Positions 53,932-62,159 of a stretch of DNA of 64,000 nucleotides are shown in pieces; the stretch's first letter is position 1; each line of letters opens with the position of its first letter. The stretch is from Haemophilus haemolyticus_L (GTDB lineage Bacteria > Pseudomonadota > Gammaproteobacteria > Enterobacterales > Pasteurellaceae). The notes under the pieces were generated by a model, which was not told the origin of the DNA, did no database searches, and was given only the letters and a program-made list of their open reading frames with translations. The stretch lies in the NCBI RefSeq assembly GCF_003490595.1, contig NZ_QQGY01000003.1, positions 62,001 through 126,000 of the forward strand, in the 5' to 3' direction. The translations under genes were made by a program, and so were the position numbers.

Positions 53932-56900
53932 TTATGCCTCCGCCTTTTCTACGTTCACCAAGAAAGTTTTGTATTCTGGTGTTTGTGTAATTGATTCACC
54001 CCAAGATGGTGTTAAGGTATTTGCTGAGAAACCGCGGTTACCTTTACCATTTAAGGATTTCATATTCCAGTGAATTGGAATACCAATATGGTGAACTGTG
54101 CGTCCATCGATTTCTAAATCTTTCAAACGTTTAGTCACAACAGCAACCGCTTTGATGTAACCACGTCTTGAAGTGACTTTTACCATATCACCTTTTTGGA
54201 TGCCTTTTTCTGCAGCTAATTTCTCACCAATTTCCACAAACTGTTGTGGTTGAGCGATGATGTTTAGAGCAGATTGAGCTGTCCAACTGTGGAAGTGTTC
54301 AGTTAAACGATAAGTTGTAGCCACAAATGGATACTCTTTATTTGAACCAATAAACTCACGGTCTTCCTTATAGATACGGATAGTTGGATCCGTTACTATA
54401 CTTGGATGAAGTGGGTTCGTATCAATTGGGCTTTCAATTGGTTCGAAGTGTTCTGGTACTGGACCATTATTGATTTTATCAACCGCAAATAGACGACCAA
54501 CACCTTCCGCAGACATAATAAATGGACCCGCATCTGAACCAGGTGGTTGCGCACCGTAGTCAGCAATGTCATACCAGTTCCAGTTTTTACCATTCCATTT
54601 AATTAATTGGCGGTGTTTGTCCCATGGATTACCGTTGATATCTAATGATGCGCGATTGTAAAGAACACGACGGTTTGCAGGCCATGCAAAGCCCCAACCT
54701 ACAGTACAACCTAATCCTGAAGGGTCAGAATTATCACGATTTGCCATTTGGTTACCTTTTTCTGTCCATTGACCAACATAGAGCCAGTTTCCAGATGTGG
54801 TAGTACCGTCATCTCTTAAGTGAGCAAATCCATTTAATAATTGACCTTTCTTATAGATGAGATTGTTATTCGCATCATAAAGATCCTCAAGTGCATAACC
54901 ATTAAGTTCTTTGGCTAGTTCAGTTGAGCTTGGTGAATGTGGTTGAGCATAATTCCAGGTCATCGCTTCAAAGGATTCAATACCACGACCACCTTCTTTT
55001 TTATAAAGGTCATGCATTTCTTCACGAATCATAGAAAGAATTTCAACATCAGGCATCGCTTCGCCAGGTTGATCACAACCTTTCCAGTGCCATTGTGCCC
55101 AACGACCTGAGTTGGCAATAGAACCATCTTCTTCTGCGAAACAGGTTGTTGGTAAACGGAATACCTCAGTTTGAATCTCTGCTGGATTTACATTGTTAGA
55201 TTCACCAAAGTTTTTCCAGAACTCAGAACTTTCAGTTTGTAATGGATCAAGTACAACTAAGTATTTTAATTTACTCATACCAGCAACAGTTTTGTTTTTG
55301 TTCGGTAAAGAGTTTAATACGTTGAAACCTTGTAAAATCCAGCCGTTTAATTCACCATCATGCATCATTTTTACGTGCGTGATAGGGTCATAAACACGGT
55401 CAACTTTAGGGATGAAGTCAAAGCCCCAGCCATTTTCTTTTGTAGCTTTATCTCCGTAGAAGGTTTTCATCATACTTACGAAGAATTTTGAGGTATTACG
55501 ATAATAGTTGACTTGATTAGGCACGATATCTTTCGGCGTAATCGCATTCATATATTGTTCGTAAGAGGTTTCTTTTTCGTTTGGTAAACGCATATAGCCT
55601 GGCAACATTGTTGGTAGTAGGCCCATATCAGTTGTACCTTGAACGTTTGAGTGTCCACGAAGTGCATTAATACCGCCACCTGGCATACCTATATTACCTA
55701 AAAGTAATTGGATCATCGCCATAGAACGAATATTTTGTGTACCGATTGTGTGCTCTGTAAAACCTAATGCATATAAGTGCGTCATTGTTTTATTTGGCGC
55801 AGAAGTTTTACCAATTTCTTCACAAATTTGTAAGAATACTTTTTGTTTTACGCCGGTAACGCGTTCAACCATTTCTGGAGTATAACGAGAAACGTGATCT
55901 TTTAAGATATTAATGACACAACGAGGGTGTTGTAATGTCATATCACGTTTTGCATTGCCGTTTTCATCAAATTGGTAATTCCAAGTTGATTTATCGTAAT
56001 TGCGTTTTTCTTCGTTAAAGCCGGAGAATAAACCGTCTTCAAACTTATAGCCTTCATTAATTAAGAATGATGCATTGGTATAGTGTTTAACGTATTCGTG
56101 TTGGATCTGATTAGTTTCCAATAGGTAACGGATTACGCCCATTAAGAACGCAATATCAGAACCAGAACGAATTGGTGCGTGAAGATCAGCAACAGACGCA
56201 GTACGGTTAAAGCGAGGGTCTACCACGATGATTTTCGCACCGTTTTTCTTCGCTTCAATTGCCCAACGGAAACCAACAGGGTGAGCTTCGGCAGGGTTAC
56301 CACCTTGAACAAGAATAAGGTTTGCGTTTTTGATATCAACCCAGTTATTTGTCATGGCACCACGACCAAATGATGGAGCAAGACTTGCTACCGTTGGTCC
56401 GTGTCAAGTATTCGCTTGGTTACATACCGGCAACATCCCTAACATTCGGATCCATTTATGGGTGAGTAACGCGGCTTCATTACTGATAGCGGATGCGGTC
56501 ATAATCCCAGTGGTGGTCCAACGGTTTACAGTATTACCTGCAGCATTTTTTTCAACGAAGTTGGCATCACGGTCATCTTTCATTAAACGGGCAATACGCT
56601 TAATAGCATCATGCCAAGAAATGCGTTCCCATTTATCAGAGCCCGGTGCACGATATTCAGGATATAAACAGCGGCTTTCGCTATTTACGTAATCAAGGGC
56701 GCCAGCACCTTTAGGACAGAGTGCACCACGGCTAACCGGATGATCTGGATCGCCCTCGAGATGGAATAATTTTGAACGAGTATTGGTGCCAGTGTGGCTG
56801 CTTAACGTATCGTAAGGTTTGCCTGTGCTATAAAGCAACATACCACAGCTTACGGAACAATATGTACAAGTGTTACGAGATTCAAATGCGCGTAATAATT

Positions 56901-57015
56901 TGTATTCACGCGGCGCAGCTAACGCACTTGCTGGAGCAAAGCCCAACATCGCAGCCGATGTTCCCGCCATACCACCTGCACAGACCTTAAAGAATTTTCT
57001 TCTTGAGATCTGCAT
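53932..57015 (-). CDS. fdnG: Formate dehydrogenase major subunit (selenocysteine-containing)
   Basis: This is the catalytic alpha subunit, which oxidises periplasmic formate at a molybdenum-bis-MGD site. An in-frame TGA at 56404-56406 is read as selenocysteine (residue 204), so the 1027-residue product looks like two separate reading frames. A Tat signal (SRRKFFK) begins the protein. The [4Fe-4S] site follows (CTYCSVSCGMLLYS ... CPKG), then NQANT-U-HGP, the normal active-site sequence, and a C-terminal MGD domain. A hairpin just after the TGA matches the E. coli SECIS pattern. AAGGAG ribosome site supports the start at 57015. No uptake sequence lies inside. Confidence 0.95.
56375..56406 (-). 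promoter_or_regulatory. Selenocysteine codon and SECIS hairpin in fdnG
   Basis: On the minus strand the UGA at 56406-56404 is followed after 11 bases by GGUAGCAAGUCUUGCUCC. This folds into a stem (GG..AGC / GCU..CC) with a bulged U and a GUCU-containing loop, as in E. coli fdhF and fdnG, where SelB binds. It recodes UGA as selenocysteine. Confidence 0.85.
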
Positions 57016-57220
57016 AATCACTCCTTTCAACAACAAGTTGTTGAGATATTTAGATAGTAATAAATTCGTCTAGTGTAACTAGATAATTTGGTTGATTTCG
57101 TTAAAATAACGTTACTCAACATCGCAAATTGGTTCAAAAGTGGGCCAATTTATGGGCGCCTAGAATAACGATTTTTTAACGATAAATCTATAATCAAATG
57201 GCATTATAACGCAGAAATAT

Positions 57221-57236
57221 TGTGATCTAGATCATG
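57221..57236. promoter_or_regulatory. CRP- or FNR-type palindrome between fdnG and fdhD
   Basis: TGTGATCTAGATCATG contains TGAT-CTAG-ATCA, which matches the FNR core, and also TGTGA-N6-TCATG, close to CRP. It lies 55 bases before fdhD in the divergent region. FNR would fit anaerobic formate oxidation. A second weak FNR-like site (TTGAT-N4-TTAAA) is at 57092-57105. Confidence 0.55.
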
Positions 57237-57290
57237 ATTTTATAAAAATATTAACATTTTTTTTACATTTTAGTAATGGGTAGGTAAAGA

Positions 57291-58103
57291 ATGGATTGGC
57301 TGATTAAACAAACGATTAACTTTTTTAAAAGAAATAAAAGTATAGAAAATTCAACCGCACTTTTACAATCAAAAGAAGATTTTCTAGCTGTCGAAATGCC
57401 AGTTTCATTAGTTTATAACGGTATTTCTCATGCGGTTATGATGTGTTCACCGAAAGATTTAGAGGTATTTGCTCTGGGGTTTTCTCTCACGGAAGGCATT
57501 ATTGAAAAACCTTCGGATATTTACGGCATCGATGTTGTGGAGGTTTGCAATGGTATTGAAGTGCAAATCGAACTGTCTAGCCGAAAATTTATGGCATTAA
57601 AAGAGCATCGTCGTAATCTTACAGGACGTACGGGGTGTGGCATTTGTGGCACGGAGCAGCTTAATCAAGTGTATAAAAACTTTCCAAAATTAGACCGCAC
57701 TTTTAAGTTTGATTTGAATTTGCTCGATGGCTGTTTGTCAGAGCTTCATAAAAATCAACGATTAGGTCAGCAAACAGGTTCGACTCATGCTTGTGGCTTT
57801 TTTGATTTAGAAGGTAATATGCTTGCTATTTTTGAAGATGTGGGTCGTCATGTTGCGCTTGATAAATTACTTGGCTGGCATGCAAAATCAGGCAAGCCTA
57901 ATGGAATTATTGTCGCTTCGAGTCGCGCAAGTTATGAAATGGTTCAAAAAACTATTTCTTGCGGGGTGGAAATGTTAGTGACCATTTCTGGGGCAACTGA
58001 TCTTGCTGTGAAAATGGCTGAAGCCCATCATTTGACTTTGATTGGCTTTGCAAGAGAAGGTAAAGGGAATATCTATAGTGGAGATGGACGAATTAATAGT
58101 TAA
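57291..58103 (+). CDS. fdhD: Formate dehydrogenase sulfurtransferase FdhD
   Basis: FdhD passes sulfur from IscS to the molybdenum cofactor of formate dehydrogenase, which is needed for activity. The 270 residues include the sulfur-carrying loop GRTGCGICGTEQ (about 113-124) with two cysteines, and the cofactor-binding stretches HACGFFDLEGN and EDVGRHVALDKL. It is divergent from fdnG, so the maturation factor and its client share a regulatory region. Uptake sequences are at 57354-57362 and 57694-57702. Confidence 0.96.
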   Translation: MDWLIKQTINFFKRNKSIENSTALLQSKEDFLAVEMPVSLVYNGISHAVMMCSPKDLEVFALGFSLTEGIIEKPSDIYGIDVVEVCNGIEVQIELSSRKFMALKEHRRNLTGRTGCGICGTEQLNQVYKNFPKLDRTFKFDLNLLDGCLSELHKNQRLGQQTGSTHACGFFDLEGNMLAIFEDVGRHVALDKLLGWHAKSGKPNGIIVASSRASYEMVQKTISCGVEMLVTISGATDLAVKMAEAHHLTLIGFAREGKGNIYSGDGRINS

Positions 58104-58141
58104 TATCTGAAGTAACTTTATATACATACGAGATATTTTTT

Positions 58142-58375
58142 CTATTTATTTGTAATCCAACTAGCCAGCGCGATAAAAATAGCAAAGATGCAAAACCAAA
58201 TTATGTGGAGTTTTGTACTTTTTCGATTGATTTCAGCATTATGCAGCCGACGTCTTTCTAATTGTTGTTTATAAATTTCTAAATCTGCTTGTTTGAAAGA
58301 AAAACCACAATTAGGGCAGTTTTCTGTATTTTCACTAATCTTTTTTCTGCATTCAGGGCATCGAGTTAAGGCCAT
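58142..58375 (-). CDS. Small zinc-ribbon membrane protein of unknown function
   Basis: This 77-residue protein has an N-terminal zinc ribbon (CPECRKK then CPNCGFSF, about 6-26), a basic helical linker rich in Arg, and one C-terminal membrane helix (about 53-74). Such zinc-ribbon-plus-helix proteins are common and mostly uncharacterised. It is convergent with fdhD and divergent from cstA. An AAAAAGA-type ribosome site is just upstream. I infer no function. Confidence 0.75.
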   Translation of the reverse strand: MALTRCPECRKKISENTENCPNCGFSFKQADLEIYKQQLERRRLHNAEINRKSTKLHIIWFCIFAIFIALASWITNK

Positions 58376-58439
58376 CTTTTTCTCTATAATTATAAAATTA
58401 CTTATTTATTAGTATTCTAATAGAATTCTTCGGTTTTAC

Positions 58440-58461
58440 AAATGTGATGTAAGTCACAAAT
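58440..58461. promoter_or_regulatory. CRP-cAMP site upstream of cstA
   Basis: TGTGA-TGTAAG-TCACA (58443-58458) is a perfect match to the CRP half-sites, 115 bases before the cstA start. CRP activation of cstA is known in E. coli. Confidence 0.85.
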
Positions 58462-58572
58462 CCATAAAATTTCTTAAATTCAATTTTTGATTTTAAACAA
58501 TTTGAAATAGAATACCGCGGCTTGTTTAGGGCATACACTAAATATTTTTGTTTATCTTTGAGGAGCCTTTCT

Positions 58573-60159
58573 ATGTTATGGTTTTTCTTTTGTGTAGCCA
58601 TTTTGATTCTTGGTTACTTTGTTTATGGAAAAATTATCGAAAAAATCTTTGTGATTAATCCACAACGTCAGACCCCTGCTTACCAGGTAAATGATGGCGT
58701 GGATTATATGCCAATGTCAAAAACCAAAATTTGGTTAATTCAATTATTAAACATTGCTGGAACTGGTCCTATTTTTGGTCCGATTCTTGGTGCGTTATAC
58801 GGACCAGTGGCAATGCTTTGGATTGTAATCGGTTGTATTTTTGCCGGTGCAGTACATGATTATTTCTGTGGTATGTTGAGTATCCGTCATGGCGGTGCAA
58901 CTATGCCTCATTTAGCCGGTAAATTCTTAGGTCGTCCTGTAAAAGTATTTATTAACACATTAGCACTTGTACTTTTATTATTAGTAGGTGTTGTATTTGT
59001 ATCAAGCCCAGCTCAATTAATGGGTACGATTACCATGGACTTATTGGGCGCATCTCAAGGCGCGTTACAATTAGGTGATGCTGAAGCTGTTCATCATGCA
59101 GTTGAAGCCGGTGGTATCAAAGTATGGGGAATGGATAAAGCAACTGTTGTTGCAGTTTGGACTATTATTATCTTTGCTTACTATATTCTTGCGACTTTAT
59201 TACCGATCGACAAAATTATCGGTCGAATCTATCCGCTCTTTGGCGCGTTGTTGCTATTTATGTCTATGGGTATGGTGTATGGCTTAGTTTCTGCACACTT
59301 TAGTGCTGTTGATCCTATTGAGTTCTTCCGTACTATCAATGTAGATGGTCAAGGCTTAACTTTAGAGAAATTCACGCAAAATTTCCAAGTGAAAGGTGAT
59401 GTTCCAATTTGGCCATTATTATTCTTAACTATTTCTTGTGGTGCATTATCTGGTTTCCATGCAACTCAAACTCCTTTAATGGCGCGTTGTGCTGAAAATG
59501 AAAAAGAAGGCCGTTTTATCTTTTACGGTGCAATGATTGCTGAAGGTGTAATTGCGTTAATCTGGTGTATGGTTGGTCTTGCATTCTATGAAAACCCACA
59601 AGCATTACAAGATGCAATTGCAGCAGGTTCACCATCTAAAGTTGTATATGATAGTTCATTACACTTCTTAGGTTTTATCGGCGGTATTTTTGCTGTATTA
59701 GGTGTGGTGGTTTTACCTATTACTTCTGGCGATACCGCATTCCGTGCTGCTCGTTTACAATTAGCAGAAATTTTCCATATCGACCAACGTTCATTACCTA
59801 AACGTTTATTAATTGCTGTACCATTATTCGTATTAGGCTATTTCGTTTCAACCATTGACTTTAGCGTGTTATGGCGTTATTTCACTTGGGCAAACCAAAT
59901 GACAGCAATGGTAATGTTATGGACAGCAGCAGCATACTTATATCGCTACCATAAATTCCACTGGGTTGCGTCTATTCCGGCTTGGTTTATTACAACAGTA
60001 TGTGCAACTTACTTGTTCTACAACAAAATCGGTTTTGGTTTAGATTATCAACTTTCAGTTTATCTTGGTTTTGCAACAACAATTGTTTGTATCGTGTTAT
60101 TCTTCGCTATGCTTAAGCCATTAGGCGAGCGTGATGAAGAAGCGTATGTGAATAATTAA
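58573..60159 (+). CDS. cstA: Carbon-starvation protein CstA family transporter
   Basis: This is an inner-membrane transporter of the CstA family, whose E. coli members take up pyruvate or peptides on carbon starvation. The 528 residues are hydrophobic throughout, with family motifs FGPILGALYGPVAMLWIVIG and SCGALSGFHATQTPLMARC. It is much shorter than E. coli CstA (about 700), yet both ends look normal, so it is a short-form family member, not a broken gene. A GAGGAG ribosome site supports the ATG at 58573. CRP control is likely. A terminator follows. Confidence 0.88.
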   Translation: MLWFFFCVAILILGYFVYGKIIEKIFVINPQRQTPAYQVNDGVDYMPMSKTKIWLIQLLNIAGTGPIFGPILGALYGPVAMLWIVIGCIFAGAVHDYFCGMLSIRHGGATMPHLAGKFLGRPVKVFINTLALVLLLLVGVVFVSSPAQLMGTITMDLLGASQGALQLGDAEAVHHAVEAGGIKVWGMDKATVVAVWTIIIFAYYILATLLPIDKIIGRIYPLFGALLLFMSMGMVYGLVSAHFSAVDPIEFFRTINVDGQGLTLEKFTQNFQVKGDVPIWPLLFLTISCGALSGFHATQTPLMARCAENEKEGRFIFYGAMIAEGVIALIWCMVGLAFYENPQALQDAIAAGSPSKVVYDSSLHFLGFIGGIFAVLGVVVLPITSGDTAFRAARLQLAEIFHIDQRSLPKRLLIAVPLFVLGYFVSTIDFSVLWRYFTWANQMTAMVMLWTAAAYLYRYHKFHWVASIPAWFITTVCATYLFYNKIGFGLDYQLSVYLGFATTIVCIVLFFAMLKPLGERDEEAYVNN

Positions 60160-60176
60160 TCAAGATAATTTGGTTT

Positions 60177-60213
60177 AAAAAGCCGTTTGGGATATTTTCT
60201 CAAACGGCTTTTA
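60177..60213 (+). terminator. Terminator after cstA
   Basis: AAAAGCCGTTTG and CAAACGGCTTTT form a 12-base stem with a loop of about 11 bases and a T-rich tail. Confidence 0.85.
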
Positions 60214-60289
60214 TTTTGATAAAAAATAGGGTTGTTTCAGGGTTAATCGCTTGCAACTTAATCAAACAAATTATAAACTTACGGCAGAT

Positions 60290-60315
60290 GTGGAGAAAAG
60301 TGGTGTTTTGTGGAG
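60290..60315 (+). promoter_or_regulatory. MraZ-binding triple repeat upstream of mraZ
   Basis: GTGGAG, GTGGTG and GTGGAG start at 60290, 60300 and 60310, an exact ten-base period. MraZ is known to bind direct repeats of a GTGG/TGGG motif spaced about one helical turn apart before its own operon. TATAAA at 60272-60277 is a plausible -10 box, which would place the repeats just after transcription start. Confidence 0.8.
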
Positions 60316-60362
60316 ATTTTTAGAAAAATTTCTCAAAATAAGTTCAATTTTTAAGGCGTAAT

Positions 60363-60818
60363 ATGTTTCGTGGTGCAACAGCGGTTAATTTAGATTCTAA
60401 GGGACGTGTAGCGATCCCAACCCGCTATCGCTCTGAAATTCTTGAAAAGAACCAAGGGCAAATGGTTTGTACTGTGGATATTCGCCAACCCTGCCTTTTA
60501 CTTTATCCCCTTGATGAATGGGAAAAAATCGAACAAAAACTTCTCGCACTTTCTAACTTTGATCCTACCCAACGCCGTTTGCAACGAGTAATGCTTGGTC
60601 ACGCTACTGAATGTGAGATGGATGCTCAGGGCCGTATTTTACTTAGTGGACCATTACGTCAACACGCAAAATTAGAAAAGGGCTTAATGTTGGTAGGGCA
60701 GTTGAATAAATTTGAAATTTGGAGTGATACCGAATGGTATGCACAAATTGAAGAAGATATGGAAATTGGTTCAAGTGCAGACTTTGCGTCTGAGGCTTTG
60801 AAAGATTTCTCATTATAG
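60363..60818 (+). CDS. mraZ: Transcriptional regulator MraZ
   Basis: MraZ represses its own division and cell-wall operon. The 151 residues contain two AbrB-like SpoVT swapped-hairpin repeats (LDSKGRVAIPTRYR, about 10-23, and MDAQGRILLSGPLR, about 92-105). The three GTGG repeats upstream are its expected binding site. It leads rsmH-ftsL-ftsI, the start of the cluster that continues beyond the window. Confidence 0.96.
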   Translation: MFRGATAVNLDSKGRVAIPTRYRSEILEKNQGQMVCTVDIRQPCLLLYPLDEWEKIEQKLLALSNFDPTQRRLQRVMLGHATECEMDAQGRILLSGPLRQHAKLEKGLMLVGQLNKFEIWSDTEWYAQIEEDMEIGSSADFASEALKDFSL

Positions 60819-60855
60819 AAAATGATTCACCGTTTTTTACTTTTATATTGTATTT

Positions 60856-61821
60856 ATGGATACCGAAAATTCCTTTTCTTCACCTGAACATATCACAGTT
60901 TTACTTCACGAAGCCGTGAATGGCTTGGCATTGAAGGAAAATGGAATTTATATTGATGGTACTTTTGGTCGTGGTGGACATTCTCGTTTAATCCTTTCTA
61001 AATTATCCTCAAATGGTCGCCTCATTGGCGTTGACCGTGATCCTAGAGCCATTGCTGAAGCGCAAAAAATTCAAGATTCACGTTTTCAGATTGAACACAA
61101 CAGCTTTTCCCATATTCCTGAAATTTGTGAAAAATTAAATTTAGTGGGCAAAATTGACGGTATTTTGCTTGATCTTGGTGTGTCATCCCCACAGCTTGAT
61201 GAAGCAGAGCGTGGTTTTAGTTTTATGAAAGATGGCCCGCTTGATATGCGTATGGACACGACTCAAGGCTTGTCAGCAGAAGAATGGTTAAAACAAGTAT
61301 CGGTTGAGGATTTAACTTGGGTTTTGAAAACTTTTGGCGAAGAGCGTTTCGCTAAACGTATTGCAACGGCCATTGTTGATTACAACAAAAGTGCGGCCAA
61401 AAATGGCACCGAATTTTTATCGCGTACTAGTCAATTAGCTGAGCTTATTTCACAAGCGGTACCTTTTAAAGATAAACATAAACATCCTGCGACTCGCAGT
61501 TTCCAAGCTATCCGTATTTTCATCAATGCAGAATTAGATGAATTGGAAAGTGTACTTAATTCTGCTTTAGACATGCTAGCGCCAGAAGGCCGTTTATCAA
61601 TCATTAGTTTCCATTCTTTAGAAGATAGAATGGTAAAACATTTTATGAAAAAACAAAGTAAAGGTGAGGATATCCCTAAAGGTTTACCGCTGAGAGAAGA
61701 CCAAATTCAACGTAATCAAAAATTAAAAATTATAGGTAAAGCAATTCAACCAAGTGATGCAGAAATTCAAGCAAATCCTCGTTCAAGAAGTGCGGTATTG
61801 CGTGTGGCGGAGAGAATTTAG
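60856..61821 (+). CDS. rsmH: 16S rRNA (cytosine1402-N4)-methyltransferase
   Basis: RsmH (MraW) methylates N4 of C1402 in the ribosomal P site. The 321 residues include the SAM-binding IDGTFGRGGHSRLIL (about 34-48) and DLGVSSPQLDEAERGFSF and RSFQAIRIFINAELDEL. It ends at the first base of a GTG before ftsL, so the genes are tightly linked. An uptake sequence is at 61788-61796. Confidence 0.96.
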   Translation: MDTENSFSSPEHITVLLHEAVNGLALKENGIYIDGTFGRGGHSRLILSKLSSNGRLIGVDRDPRAIAEAQKIQDSRFQIEHNSFSHIPEICEKLNLVGKIDGILLDLGVSSPQLDEAERGFSFMKDGPLDMRMDTTQGLSAEEWLKQVSVEDLTWVLKTFGEERFAKRIATAIVDYNKSAAKNGTEFLSRTSQLAELISQAVPFKDKHKHPATRSFQAIRIFINAELDELESVLNSALDMLAPEGRLSIISFHSLEDRMVKHFMKKQSKGEDIPKGLPLREDQIQRNQKLKIIGKAIQPSDAEIQANPRSRSAVLRVAERI

Positions 61822-61823
61822 TG

Positions 61824-62147
61824 ATGTCTGAAAATAATAAACCTCGTTATCCGTTACAGCAGATTTTGGTTGAAGACCTATTTTCTTCAAATAAATTAAT
61901 TGTGTTGCTATTGGTGGCGATTTTGATTTCATCAATGAGCGTGATTTGGGTAACTCATCAGACTCGTCGATTAATTTCTGAAAATGGTCAATTGGTTTTG
62001 CAGCGCCAAGCACTGGAAAGTGAATATCGAAATTTGCAAGTGCAAGAAGCAACAGAAGGAGACAGTACTCGAGTCGAGTCTATTGCTGTTGGCACCTTAA
62101 AAATGAAAACATTATCCCCAGAACAAGAAGTTGAAATTAGAGAATAA
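61824..62147 (+). CDS. ftsL: Cell division protein FtsL
   Basis: FtsL is a bitopic divisome protein that partners with FtsB and FtsQ and helps activate FtsWI. The 107 residues have a short cytoplasmic tail, one membrane helix (about 27-47) and a periplasmic leucine-zipper-like coiled coil (about 50-80). I start at the ATG at 61824; a GTG three bases earlier would add one residue. Confidence 0.92.
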   Translation: MSENNKPRYPLQQILVEDLFSSNKLIVLLLVAILISSMSVIWVTHQTRRLISENGQLVLQRQALESEYRNLQVQEATEGDSTRVESIAVGTLKMKTLSPEQEVEIRE

Positions 62148-62159
62148 TAGGTAGAAAAG

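Noticed and set aside
56330..57036. Apparent split of formate dehydrogenase into two genes
   Set aside because: The break is a single in-frame TGA in the active-site sequence with a SECIS hairpin after it, so it is selenocysteine, not a stop or frameshift.
58573..60159. cstA as a truncated pseudogene
   Set aside because: The frame is intact, with a strong ribosome site, perfect CRP site and terminator; short family members of this kind exist.
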